Assembly (NCBI GenBank): GCA_949825065.1
Contig: OX463848.1
Location: 40,938,766-41,002,765 of the forward strand
DNA length: 64,000 nucleotides
Direction of reading: 5' to 3'
From: Odontocerum albicorne
Taxonomy: Eukaryota > Arthropoda > Insecta > Trichoptera > Odontoceridae
Shown here: positions 1 through 10,604 of the stretch, piece after piece
How positions within the stretch are numbered: position 1 is the stretch's first letter
Layout of the letters: each line of letters opens with the position of its first letter
Translations under genes and position numbers: made by a program
The notes under the pieces: model-generated
What the model was told of the DNA's origin: nothing
The model's database searches: none
Seen by the model: the letters and a program-made list of their open reading frames with translations, nothing else

Positions 1-790
1 CTGCTGGATGAAGGTCTCCCCAAGTTGACTCCAAATAGTTCGGTTTTTTTGCTCTTTGATGCCATGTGATGCTGTTATGCTCCCTGATTTCATCTATCCA
101 TCGTATATTTGGTCTTCTTCTGGGCCTCTATATGCCTCTTGGGTACCATTGGATTATTTCGGGTGTCCGTCGGGAGTTTGACATTCTGGCTACGTGTCCT
201 GCCCATTGCCACTTCATTCTTTTGCACACCTTTATAACGTCTTCTACCTTTGTTATATTGCGAATCCAGGTGTTTCGTTTGCGGTCTCTTTTAGAATATC
301 CCAACATACATCTCTCCATACCCCTTTGTGCGGTCTGGAGCTTTTGTGTGTTTTTTACTGTGAGCGTCCATGTCTAGCAGCCATACGTTCGTACTGGAAG
401 AATACACTGGTTGTAGACCCTTCGCGTCAAGGATATTGGAAAATTAATTTTGAAGATGTTGTTCAAACGTCCAAATGAGCTCCACGCTAGTTTTGTTCTT
501 CGTGCTATTTCCTCCGATATACCACCTACAAAGGAAATAAGTTGGCCCAGATACACATATTCCTGGACAAGTTCTAGCGGCTTTCCATCCACGTTTATTG
601 GTTTTGGGGTAGCAAAGCTGTTCATCATGTATTTGGTTTTTGATATATTCATTTTGAAACCACCTTCTTTACTGACCTCTGCCAATTCTCGCAGTTGGTG
701 CTGAAGATCATTCGGGTTTTGTGAGAATATAATAATATCGTCTGCAAACTCAAATGTTATATGTATACATGTATATAAGTGTATGTGTGC
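1..790 (-). mobile_element. LINE A (RTE-like), broken RT and post-RT region
   Basis: Remnant of a non-LTR retrotransposon read on the minus strand. The frame entering near 796 shows FADDIIIF, the catalytic A-D-D box of reverse transcriptase, at about 748-725, then NISKTKYM and YVYLGQLIS. The frame then breaks, and the post-RT stretch WAGHVARMSNSRRTPEIIQ follows at about 250-140 in another frame. The same protein is seen, less broken, at 41.7-42.4 kb, so the family is present at least twice. The real 3' end lies beyond base 1. Non-functional: frameshifts and no upstream RT core or endonuclease. The RTE assignment is by remembered family resemblance. Confidence 0.85.
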
Positions 791-796
791 ATGCAT

Positions 797-1370
797 AAAT
801 ATGTATATTTTTTAAATGTCAACATTTTTTGTATTTTTCAGTGAAATTGGGCAAAGCCTGTATTGAGAAAATAAATAAATAAAATAAAATTCGATATAAA
901 GTTTTCTTACCCTTACAGCAAATAGCGCGATGGTATGTATGTATCGATTAGTTAGTAAATTTATTCATTGCGAATGCTTTATAGCGGCATTTATTGTTTG
1001 AAATTCAATAAATTAAAGAGATTGGGAAACAACAAAGAAGAATTTTTATTGTTTCTCATAAAAGAAAGAAGACGGAGAAAGATAAATATGGCAAGAATCT
1101 TTATGTTCTCGGAATGTTAAAGTATTTTTCATGTTTAATAACTCCGTGTCATGCAATCAGAATATTATATCGGAATAATATTTATATTCTGGGTATAAGG
1201 AAATAATAATGCATTCTTTACCAACTTTAATGAATATTTTTTTATCTGTCTATAAGTTACGCGTTGCCTAAGGATACGACAAACTACCCTTCGTGATTGA
1301 GTATGATTGTAAGCCATGAAGACGCAAGTTTAGTTAGTTAATTGTTAATATTTGTTTATTGTGTGTTAGT
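797..1370. other. A+T-rich spacer, nothing recognised
   Basis: Unassigned A+T-rich sequence between LINE A and the first satellite. I see no coding signal or repeat unit on either strand. Confidence 0.6.
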
Positions 1371-1373
1371 TTT

Positions 1374-2275
1374 GGACTTCAGTAATCACACATTATAGAC
1401 AGATCAAAGCTCCGATAGAAAGGATATTAAAGAGCTAAGACTGTAGGTTTGATCTGTTGTATATTGACAGATCTAAGCCAACGTTCCGATAAAAAGGATA
1501 TTAAAAAGCCAAGACTGTAGGTTTGATCTGTTTTATATTGACAGATCAAAGTCAACGCTCCGATAAAAATAATATTAAAAAGCCAAGACTTTAGGTTTGA
1601 TCTGTTGTACTCGTATATTGACAGATCAAAGCCAAATCTCCGATAGAAAGGATATTAAAGTGCCAAGACTGTAGGTTTGATCTGTTGTATATTTGTTAGG
1701 CAGTTTTGAATATCGTTATTTTTGTTGCATTTCAGCAATCACACATTATTGACAGATCAAAACCAAAGCTCCGATAGAAAGGATATTAAAGAGCCAACAT
1801 TGTAGGTTTGATCTATTGTATATTTGTTAGACAGTTTTGAATAGCGTTTTTTTTGGTTCACTTCAGCAATCACACATTATTGACAGATCAAAGCCAAAGC
1901 TCCGATAGAAAGGATATTTAAGTGCAAAGACTGTAGGTTTGATCTATTGTATATTTATTAGACAGTTTTGAATATCGTTATTTTTGTTGCACTTCAGCAA
2001 TCACATATTATTGACAGATCAAAGCCAAAGCTCCGATAGAAAGGATATTAAAGTGCCAAGGCTGTAGATTTGATCTATTGTATATTTGTTAGGCAGTTGT
2101 ACGAGTATATTTGTTAGACAGTTTTGAATAGCGTTATTTTTTTGCACTTCAGCAATCACACATTATTGACAGATCAAAGCCAAAGCTCCGATAGAAAGGA
2201 TATTAAAGTGCTAAGACTGTAGGTTTGATCTGTGGTATATTTGTTAGGCAGTTTTAAATAGCGTTATTTTTGTTG
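1374..2275. repeat. Satellite array with inverted-repeat-bounded monomers (about 68-80 and 131 bp)
   Basis: Eight monomers begin GACAGATCAAAG-like at 1398, 1466, 1540, 1620, 1751, 1882, 2013 and 2168. The first spacings are 68, 74 and 80 bases, then exactly 131 twice or more, and the last is 155. Each monomer core is bounded by an inverted repeat, ACAGATCAAA on the left and TTTGATCTGT on the right, about 60 bases apart, so every monomer could fold as a hairpin. The longer units add a spacer with TTCAGCAATCACACATTA. No coding potential. Confidence 0.9.
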
Positions 2276-2344
2276 ATTATTAATTAACGCTACACGAATT
2301 TATGAAATGCAGCATACCAACTAAAGAAAAAAAAACATAAAAAT

Positions 2345-2470
2345 AAACAAAAAACGTTCTGAGAGTAAAACCAGTCCGGTAGGGAATTCACCAGCCATAG
2401 ACCCAGGGTCACCCATTTGCTTTGCGTAAATGTGAACCGTTAGATCACGCCGTTGACTTTTACTTATTAA
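2345..2470 (-). repeat. Degenerate tRNA-derived SINE (S2-like)
   Basis: Read on the minus strand it has a box A-like TGATCTAACGG followed by a weak box B-like region and a tail with CCGGACTGGTTTTACTC, which resembles the S2 tail (TTCCAGTTTGGTTTTAATTT) at 23.2 kb. Box B is poor, so this is an old copy or a chance match. Confidence 0.45.
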
Positions 2471-2479
2471 GAAATTGAA

Positions 2480-3115
2480 TGAACTTCTTAGAGTGAGTCT
2501 TATAGAGCCTTATTAGAGATTTGCAAAATGTGTGACTAGATAAGAGGAAAACCATAGAAGTTCACGGATTGGAGGCCGTGATTCTCAGTTAGGCCAGTGG
2601 GACGAGTGTCAGAAAATGTGGAGAATGGATATAGGGAAAACTGCGAGGGTGGGAAAGGCAATAGGTCTAAAATAAAATAGAATAAGGTCCTTGGGAAATG
2701 ACTTTATGTTGAAATGATTCTGGTCGTTATTTTAGTTGTTGGTACATATGGTTCTGGGGGTTATCATACGAGTATAATTATTTATCTTTAAGAAATTATT
2801 GGAATATTTCGATCTGTACATTGAAGAACCAAAATTCGTCTAGTCTCTAATATTCTCCATAGCATTGTATGGTATTGAAACATATGATAAAAGGGAAGGA
2901 AACAAATTTAAAAGAAGCTTTCGAGATGTGGTGTTTATATTTTTTCATAAAGCTTAAATATACAGGTTAAATCCAGTTACATACAAAGCTTAAGATCAAT
3001 TTTAAACAGCAATAAGAAAAAAAATAAATACAAAGCTTTATCAGGTTTTATATAAAGCAGTAAAATAAATATTATTCAGCCGAAACTACTAACTCTCATT
3101 ATTAAGAAAGCTCAA
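2480..3115. other. A+T-rich spacer, nothing recognised
   Basis: No ORF, repeat or RNA signal that I can support. Confidence 0.55.
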
Positions 3116-3119
3116 AATC

Positions 3120-3600
3120 CTTTCTTTAAATACATTTTCGGAATGTTAAAGATGTCAATATCCGGGGCCTTGTTCAAAAGGGACAGCCCGTGATACAGAA
3201 GAAGAGCACATTGCAGGTTAGTTCTACTTATTTCCAGTCTAACAGGTCAATATTTCTGTACCTCGAATAGTTGTCAGGAACAAAAAACTTTATCTTTTCC
3301 AACATAGTAGGATGAGGTGTAGCTCCCATCAGTAACGTTATAAGAAGATGCCCATGCGTTCCTCCTCAAACTAAGAAGGTAGTATCCCAACATATATGTA
3401 CATATACTAAATCTTGAAGGATAGAGCCACGGGTAGTAATTTGAAAGAAAAAAATCTTTTGGACTTTCTCCACCATTTGTAGTAACGACTCCTCCACGGG
3501 CTCCACACCAATGCTCCAAATTTTGATTGGCTATGAACTAGCGCATTGTTGAGGGTCCTAAGGACTTCTCCCCTCACAAATGTCGTCCATTGAAGGTGCA
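3120..3600 (-). pseudogene. Jockey/CR1-type LINE ORF2 C-terminus, decayed
   Basis: Minus-strand fragments in shifting frames fit the post-RT C-terminus of a Jockey/CR1-like LINE. At about 3570-3490 there is SQSKFGALVWSPWRSRY, matching the family pattern (S-K-x-E-Y-G-x-x-V-W-S-P). MLGYYLLSLRRNAWASS follows at about 3400-3330, and RTNLQCALLLYHGLSLLN then DIDIFNIP near 3220-3150. The order is correct for this domain but several frameshifts separate the pieces. No RT catalytic core remains. Confidence 0.65.
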
Positions 3601-3604
3601 CTTT

Positions 3605-4320
3605 GAGACTCGTATTCGAGGCGGATTCTCATCGTATGGACTACAAGGCGAATCATCGTCTCTATTATCCGAAAATTGCAGATTACCGAAAGACTTTCGA
3701 TTATATGCAGAAAAATAATTCAAAACATACTTTGGACATGTTGTTAGAAATTGGTGAAGTCTGGAGAAGTTGGTGACTACGGAGGCATTGAGGAAATGTG
3801 AGCAAAATTAATCTGTCCTATAATCCGTCCATCTGACGGATCAAATAAAGGAGTGAACAGGATCATGTTTAAGCGCTGAATTAAGTAATGTTTCAAATTT
3901 TTGGCTTGCTTTTCTTTGTACAAATTAAAGGATAAAGAAACGTCAAATGATCCTGTGGCCAAACAAGCTCTTTTCATATTGAAATAAAAAACAGCGTCAA
4001 CAATTTTCAATACGTGATAAATTCCTTTGAATTCTTAGCTTTGAACAAAAAATATTTTCGGTTAAGGCCGTTATGAGGGAAGAAAAACACAAGCCAAAAT
4101 ATTTTCAAGATAGGACGAACTTTACTTGACAAGGACGATGGAGCAGGAAGGATCCATCCATCTTGTCACTAATGGAAGGAAGCTTTTTTTAGTTCTATAT
4201 ATTAAACTTTCTTTTTTTTTTGCGAAACTTACGTGTTCGCTGCGGTGGATGACATTTAAATATTCTTTAGAGACGCGCGAAGTAAAAAAATTAAATTATT
4301 CAGATGTGTATCACACGTAC
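3605..4320. other. Spacer, nothing recognised
   Basis: A+T-rich; short ORFs on both strands show no family resemblance to anything I know. Confidence 0.5.
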
Positions 4321-4324
4321 GAGT

Positions 4325-4395
4325 ACATACCATCACACCATTCCCTTGCCGGGTGACAGAAAAGGCAGCGCGCCAAACTTTCTTATCACGACGAA
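4325..4395 (-). mobile_element. LINE B 3'-end fragment
   Basis: ACCATCACACCATTCCCTTG followed by a GGCAGCGCGCCAAACTTTC stretch is a minus-strand version of the 3' end shared by LINE B copies at 29.3, 47.05 and 59.3 kb. About 70 bases survive. Confidence 0.6.
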
Positions 4396-4716
4396 CTTTC
4401 TTTGCTTTTTTTTATTTATTAATTTTCCTTTTTTTGATATTGATGGATATTGAAAAAAAAAGCAAGTGTTTCATCACCTTGACTTACGACCATTCCGACT
4501 TACGACGGATACCAAAATTATAAAATAATGTGTGCGCTTTAGTGTAATTGGTGCGTGCACCTTAGCAAATATGGCGCAATCGATTGCATCATCTTTATGC
4601 AAACAGCGTCAGTTCGTCACCTTCCGTGCGCCCGAAAGGTTTTACAAATTGACGGTTGCTTACTATCTCTCTTTATATTTCGAGTTATTGAATTGTTTGA
4701 TTTTTTCAATCCCAAA

Positions 4717-5433
4717 ATGTCAACTAAAAATAAAAGAAAAACGATTGATTTAGAGAAAAAAAATAAAACAATAAACCAGTATGAATGCGGCAAAACAATG
4801 TCGGACTTATCACGGGAACTTAAATTGTCCCATTCAACCGTGTCAACTATAATAAAGGACAAAAAACGAATTCTCGAAGCAGTCAAAAAATCGGTATCAG
4901 TAAAATCGACGATTATTACTAAACAACGAAATGAACTCATACATGAAACGGAAAAATGTTTAAAGATTTGGATGGAGGATTTATTACAAAATAATGTTCA
5001 TTTTAATTTCATAACCATCCAAACTAAAGCACGTGGTCTTTTCGAAGATTTAAAGAAAATGAACGGAGATAACTGCAACCAAAGTTTTAATGCAAGCTCC
5101 GGTTGGTTTGAAAGATTCAAAAGACGTGAAAGCTACCATAATGTAAAGATATGTGGAGAGGCAGCAAGTGCAGATCTAAAGCTGCCGAAGAATTTAAAGA
5201 TAATTTGGAAGCGATGATAGAAAAAGAAAAGTATTCACTCACAGGATCAAATTTTCAACGTCGATGAGACACCCCTTTTTTGGAAGAGAATGCCAGAACG
5301 AACATATATACGAGGGCATCAAGAAGCCAAATGCATGCCCGGATCTAAAGTATTCAAAGACCGTTTGACCCTTCTGTTGGGTGGAAATGTCACCGGATTT
5401 AAATTGAAGCCACTTTTGATTTTCAATATCCAA
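4717..5433 (+). pseudogene. Tigger/pogo-type transposase, broken
   Basis: The ATG at 4717 opens a frame beginning MSTKNKRKTIDLEKKNK, then a psq/CENP-B-like helix-turn-helix (MSDLSRELKLSHSTVSTI), then a CENP-B-type second DNA-binding domain ending SSGWFERFKRR. The frame hits a stop at 5215-5217. In another frame AEEFKDNLEAMIEKEKYS continues, and from about 5251 a third frame shows IFNVDETPLFWKRMP, with the first catalytic Asp of the DDE domain, and DRLTLLLGGNVTGFKLKPLL. This order is typical of Tigger transposable-element-derived proteins. The second and third acidic residues are missing, so the gene is truncated and frameshifted. The longer upstream frame from 4555 does not look like transposase, so I chose 4717. 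Confidence 0.85.
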
Positions 5434-5645
5434 AAAAGGAAAATGAATAAAAAAATAGCAAGTATTTTATCACCAATTTCGTTCAACATGTGTTAACCAC
5501 TTTAGCGTTCTCTTTTTAACAGCTTCGAGGGACGTGAAGTGTAGTAAGTCTACAGACTGACCTTAATGGAGGTGTTTTATGGTGTTGTTGTGTTTCTGAT
5601 GGAACGTGTACAGTGAAAAAAGCTTTAGTTAAAATATAAGAACTA

Positions 5646-6841
5646 CAGTAGTTTTCTCTTATACGCAGTTTCGCTTTCCATGGTTTCTGTTAACAACGGT
5701 TCGAAAGTATTAAATGGAAAATACCAACGCATTATCAGATTTTTCATAATAGCTGAATGCTACATCACAATGTCATTCAACTAATTTCATCTATCATTGT
5801 ATCACAAGAAGGAAAGGGTGAGTACAGTACAATTAAATATTTTGAGTGTGTGAGAGAGTACATTGTCACTTTGTTCTTCTAAATGCACGCATTTCTACTG
5901 CACTTATTCAGCTCCTACAAGTAATTTTCCCCGTCCACGTTTACCTCCTATACCTCAAAGTTAGCAACAAAACACTGGTTAATACTGCTAATCGATTTTG
6001 TACCCAATTTAAAAATTATATAATATTTTATAAGTCGTTTGCACAATACAGGTTTCCCTAATTCGTACAATTAACAAATGAAGTCTTTCAAATTGAGTGG
6101 TTTTTTTTAATTCTTGAATAAAACACACAATTTTTTTTTATTTCAAAAAACTTTTTATTGGTCATTGAAGTAAAACGTATGACATTTAAACACAAAAAAA
6201 ACAATATCCGCCAAATGCCCACCTCTTGTAGCTCCACAGATGACCACTCTTTTGTCAAAATTTTCGATGACATTTTGGCATAATTGCGGTTCTAACTCAC
6301 CAATAACACAAATAATTTCGTCCTTCAGCTCAGGAATTGATTGGTGGTCATTATTATAGGTCTGACTATTCACGTAACCCCAGAAAAAATAGTCCAACGG
6401 TGTCAGATCACATGATCTTGGTTGCCAATTAATATCACTGTTTCCGGAGATTATAGTACATAAAATAATTCAACAATTTGAACACGTTGTTGTATTGTAA
6501 ACGACTCCATTTTTATAAATGTCATACATTACACTTCTCAAATGTCACAAGATCCAGGCTAATTCATGACGCCATCTCTGTTTTATCCATGAATTAAAAA
6601 AACCGCTCAATTTGAAAGACCCTTTATAATAAGTACAAAGAACACCTATAAATCAATTCAAAATATTTGATTAAAATTATAATAAAAATGTACATGTTAC
6701 ACTAAAACATCAATATCAAAAATGATCTCAAGGAGTTGAGCGACACATGAAAATCGCCTATATGAGCAGTCATTATTCGCGGTTTCAGGCATCCATTGGA
6801 AGTGTTGGAACGTATCCTTCGTAAATAAAGAGGGACTACTG
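5646..6841. mobile_element. Pogo/Tigger-type MITE, interrupted by element T
   Basis: The left end CAGTAGTTTTCTCTTATACG and the right end (reverse complement CAGTAGTCCCTCTTTATTTA) form terminal inverted repeats flanked by TA on both sides (5644-5645 and 6842-6843). The subterminal left sequence with GTTTCGCTTTCCATGGTTTC is the arrangement I know from Tigger ends. Without the 0.55-kb element T insert the unit is about 0.65 kb and has no transposase. It may be a partner of the broken transposase just upstream, but its ends were not matched to that gene. Confidence 0.75.
6078..6628 (-). mobile_element. Element T copy 1 (internally deleted DDE transposon)
   Basis: Terminal inverted repeats of about 45 bases: the right end reads AAAGGGTCTTTCAAATTGAG on the minus strand and the left AAGTCTTTCAAATTGAGTGG on the plus. 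The minus strand keeps the transposase C-terminus (YFFWGYVNSQTY, then ELEPQLCQNVIENFDKR and RGGHLADIVF). The start MESYTIQQRVQIV-like lies near 6510, and the middle, with the catalytic core, is gone. The N-terminal motif is that of DUF4817-bearing Tc1/mariner-like transposases. It sits inside the Tigger-type MITE. Four sister copies occur at 19.7, 29.7, 31.7 and 37.7 kb. Confidence 0.85.
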
Positions 6842-6849
6842 TAATCACA

Positions 6850-7235
6850 ATAATTAAATTGTATTCTAAAAATAAACTGTCAAAAAAATATAAGGGGATG
6901 AAAAATGATTAAAAAAGAAAAAAAGGACGAAACTTGGGGAAAACACCTAACACCATCGAAACCATAAGCAAGGGCGATGTAAAAAAGGAAAAAAAAACGA
7001 TGAACTGGAAATATTAAATGAAAAAAAATGTTTAAGTATGACGTAAGCTCACGCTTTAAGGGATATGAAGGGACGACGAGAAGGTTAAGGATGCTATTGT
7101 GTGATATTAGTTTCGATTTCATATATTTAAATATTACAGTTTTTTTCTTCCAATATTATGTTATTGTACTATCGATATTACAGTTTTATTCATAATTTTA
7201 ATATACATATATAAATTATCGCGTGCTGTTTAAAA
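6850..7235. other. A+T-rich spacer
   Basis: Homopolymer-rich sequence with no recognised feature. Confidence 0.5.
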
Positions 7236-7237
7236 AA

Positions 7238-7600
7238 AAACCTTTATTTATTTATTTTACACATGACAAAAAATATACATAATTTGTGAAAAAAACCACA
7301 GTTAATTTAATTTGGACACACAATTTAAATATACCTGGTTTTGTTGCCTTTCATTTGTCGTGTCCCCAGTAAACTAGGATTTTGCCTGTATCTCATTGAG
7401 GACATATAGCATGAAAAAATAAATCGATACTTCTTTGCGATTTTTGATTATACAAAACCTCGTTGCACATTCTCATCAACCTGACAAACAGTGACACTCC
7501 ATTACACATGTATACATCACGCAAAATCAAACTCCTAACACTTTATCACTCCAGACTGACCAAAAAATTCACCCCACAATGTATCGCATATATTCATAAA
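7238..7600 (-). mobile_element. LINE K 3' end
   Basis: The plus strand begins with TTTATTTATTTATTTTACAC, so on the minus strand the element ends in an (AAAT)n tail. Similar copies lie at 26.15, 45.58 and 48.07 kb. In the 48-kb copy the minus strand encodes VRLMRACNGV then SIDLFFFML, like the last residues of Jockey/CR1 ORF2. Here the coding part is more decayed. Confidence 0.7.
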
Positions 7601-7759
7601 AGTAAATAAATCAAATATGTAAGTATAAAACAATAAAAAACACAACACTCAAGAGCTCACACAAACCTCTTCCACAATTCATTCCTCTTGCAAGCCCAAG
7701 TACTCAAACTCCTGTCGCAATAGCGACCACGCTCCGATCGACTGCCTAAATTATTTTCC

Positions 7760-8290
7760 TCCCTTTGCCTTTGTGTTTCTCATAATTCTTATCTCTTCTC
7801 CTCAGTGAAAATTTCTCAAACTACTTTCTTCCACTCTTTACTATAGTTCGGAAATTCTAGGATGAATCCTGTGACAGCTCATAAATTTGCAACAATACAA
7901 CCGAATGTAATGTATTTACCTTAATAACTTGCTAGTTATTAGAATTGAGGCTTATATTAAAGTTGATAAAATAATTAAACTTACTGAACATCGTTACAAG
8001 GTTGTATTGGGGCCAATTTGTGAGCTGTCACAGGACTCATCCTAGAATTTTCAAACTATAGGCCTATATGTTATATTCTTCGCTTCGCATTAATTTGAAG
8101 CACATATACTCGTTTTCGAAAAGTTTTCAAAAAGTATTAAAAAAACAGTTTAAGTACTAGTACTGTAGTTATCATGTCCGAAATGCGAGAGAAAGCAAAT
8201 GCAAAATAAATTGTGCGAAATTTCGAATAAAAAATCGCAATTAAAACAAGCTTCAAAAAAATGTTATTTTTACGAACGGTCTTAACTGTC
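7760..8290. repeat. Repeat M, copy 1
   Basis: Matches 62425-63130 in order: GTGTTTCTCATAATTCTTA, CTCAAACTACTTTCTTC, CTTTACTA, then TTATCATGTCCGAAATG and TTTTTACGAACGGTCT at the right end. I cannot classify the parent. It lies between two LINE K-like stretches (CCACAATGTATCGCA near 7576 and CCACAATGTACCGCA near 8312), so it may itself be an insertion in LINE K. MITE-1 is nested in it. Confidence 0.6.
7844..8058. mobile_element. MITE-1, 215 bp, TA target duplication
   Basis: Ends are inverted repeats of about 58 bases with mismatches: the left begins TAGTTCGGAAATTCTAGGAT and the right, reversed, TAGTTTGAAAATTCTAGGAT. The sister repeat M at 62.5 kb has the unoccupied site CTTTACTAGGCC, so the insertion duplicated TA (7842-7843 and 8059-8060). 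No coding capacity. Confidence 0.85.
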
Positions 8291-8384
8291 AGACCAAAAA
8301 CATTCACGCCACAATGTACCGCACGTTAAAAAATATAATTGAAAATTATAGATTTATTTACTTCTTCAATGTTTTTTACAATAC

Positions 8385-9365
8385 TCGTATAAAGACATAT
8401 GTATGTATGTGTATAATAGTAACACAATTAACAGTTTAAATGTTTTTTACAATACTCGTATAAAGACATGTTTTTTACAATACTCGTATAAAGACATATG
8501 TATGTATGTGTATAATAGTAACACAATTAACAGTTTAAATGTTTTTTACAATACTCGTATAAAGACATATGTATGTATGTGTATAATAGTAACACAATTA
8601 ACAGTTTAAATGTTTTTTACAATACTCGTATAAAGACATGTTTTTTTACAATACTCGTATAAAGACATATGTATGTATGTGTATAATAGTAACACAATTA
8701 ACAGTTTAAATGTTTTTTACAATACTCGTATAAAGACATGTTTTTTACAATACTCGTATAAAGACATATGTATGTATGTGTATAAGAATAACACAATTAA
8801 CAGTTTAAATGTTTTTTACAATACTCGTATAAAGACATGTTTTTTTACAATACTCGTATAAAGACATATGTATGTATTTGTATAAGAATAACACAATTAA
8901 CAGTTTAAATGTTTTTTACAATACTCGTATAAAGACATGTTTTTTTACAATACTCGTATAAAGACATATGTATGTATGTGTATAAGAATAACACAATTAA
9001 CAGTTTAAATGTTTTTTACAATACACGTATAAAGACATGTTTTTTACAATACTCGTATAAAGACATATGTATGTATGTGTATAAGAATAACACAATTAAC
9101 AGTTTAAATGTTTTTTACAATACACTCGTATAAAGACATGTTTTTTACAATACTCGTATAAAGACATATGTATGTATGTGTATAAGAATAACACAATTAA
9201 CAGTTTAAATGTTTTTTACAATACTCGTATAAAGACATATTTTTTACAATACTCTAAAGAATTTATATTCTTTAGAGACGATATGTATGTATGTGTATGT
9301 ATGTGTATAGAGACGATATGTATGTATGTGTAAAGACATATGTATGTATGTGTATAAGAATAACA
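8385..9365. repeat. Tandem array, 71/101-bp units
   Basis: Repeats of AATACTCGTATAAAGACAT joined to TATGTATGTATGTGTATAAT and AACACAATTAACAGTTTAAA. Units of 71 bases alternate with units of about 101 in which the TTTTTTACAATACTCG block is doubled. The array decays at the right into (TATG)n and a short inverted stretch. Short ORFs here are products of the repetition. Confidence 0.95.
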
Positions 9366-9369
9366 AAAT

Positions 9370-9690
9370 TAACAGTTTAAAGATAAACACTTTAATGATC
9401 ATAGAAAAGCTTGTTTCCCTTTTCCATTATGTAAATATAATGTTAAGGTTCCGTAGACATGCTAACTGACTAACTGGAAATTCCAGTTTAAGTTAAAAGT
9501 CAAGTTAACTTATTGGAAAAATCTTATACGATAATTAGCCAATAAGATTTTATTGTACACAATGGTATTTTAATTAATATTTCTTTGTTAATTTGGTACT
9601 TCATAGCACAAAGTAAATTTAATAAATCTTTTCCACCTAAATACTCGTAGATTTAAACGTGTGTCAATTACTAGTTGGTATTATGATACG
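9370..9690. other. Spacer, nothing recognised
   Basis: A+T-rich sequence with a weak 10-base inverted repeat near 9518-9553 and no other structure. Confidence 0.5.
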
Positions 9691-9691
9691 T

Positions 9692-9800
9692 GGAATAAAT
9701 ATGACAATGTATGACAGAATACGGAATGAAGTGATTAGAAAAAAACATGAATTTGAGGCTGATGTATTAAGTAAGATGAAGTAGAGCAACTGATGTTGTT
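9692..9800 (+). mobile_element. LINE B fragment
   Basis: Contains ACAATGTATGACAGAATACG and GAAGTGATTAGAAA, the post-RT segment (M-Y-D-R-I-R-N-E-V-I-R) of LINE B. About 110 bases only. Confidence 0.7.
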
Positions 9801-10057
9801 TGGGATAGTCAATTGAATAATTTAATCTTCATTAAATTTACCGAGATCTTTAAGATATCGATATCAGAGAATTCATTCAACAAGGTCATTCCCGCCGTTA
9901 GCACACTGCAGCGAAAGCATTGTCATTATATATGATGTACTATTTTATATTATAAATCGGCTAGATTTAAGCTTAACGTGACTGTATAGCATATGTCGAA
10001 CATCAAATTGGGGTGGATTCGGTTCGCATCGGGTCTACCGTTCAGAAAGGCGTACTA

Positions 10058-10116
10058 CGCGAAAGCGATACGAAATTAAACCGTATGGAACGGTTTGTTT
10101 TCGTTTCGCTTTCGCG
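10058..10116. repeat. Imperfect 26-bp inverted repeat
   Basis: Arms 10058-10083 and 10091-10116, 26 bases each with three mismatches, separated by a 7-base loop. Both arms end in CGCGAAAGCG. It lies in a locally G+C-richer stretch and may be part of a small unclassified element. Confidence 0.7.
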
Positions 10117-10149
10117 TCTCTGTGTGCTAGATGCGTTATTCAGTGTGCA

Positions 10150-10215
10150 CGTGTTTTTTTTAACCTGGCGAGTTTATTGCCATGTGACAATCTCTTCCCG
10201 ACAACCAGAAAGATG
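10150..10215 (-). mobile_element. LINE J-like tail fragment
   Basis: TTTATTGCCATGTGACAATC followed by TCTTCCCGACAACCAG matches the tail region of LINE J copies at 15.1 and 21.8 kb read on the minus strand. Confidence 0.5.
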
Positions 10216-10604
10216 TTTTTATAGGCCCTAAGTGTTAACCAGACTGACGTGTTGACTCTATTAAAGAGCTCGATTCGTTAAAACGGCACCGAAAACGATA
10301 TAAATTCACGAAGGCATAGCTAACTGTCCGGTACATTAAAAGAAAGTCTGCGAATCAACTAAGAATTTGCTATTTTCTCCTTAGTAACGTGTTTATATAG
10401 ATCACTTCTAACGCATAAGGAATAGTGTCTAACTATACCCATTAAAAATGTTACATACATCCGTGGGTAATTTAATATTCTTTGAAATAAAGATGTCGCG
10501 AAAATCTCTTTTGAACTCGCTCAACTATCAGAGAGTTCTGGATTTCTTTGATAAAACCCCGTAACACAATAACTCATATTTTAAAGGTCAATTTTTTTAT
10601 AATA

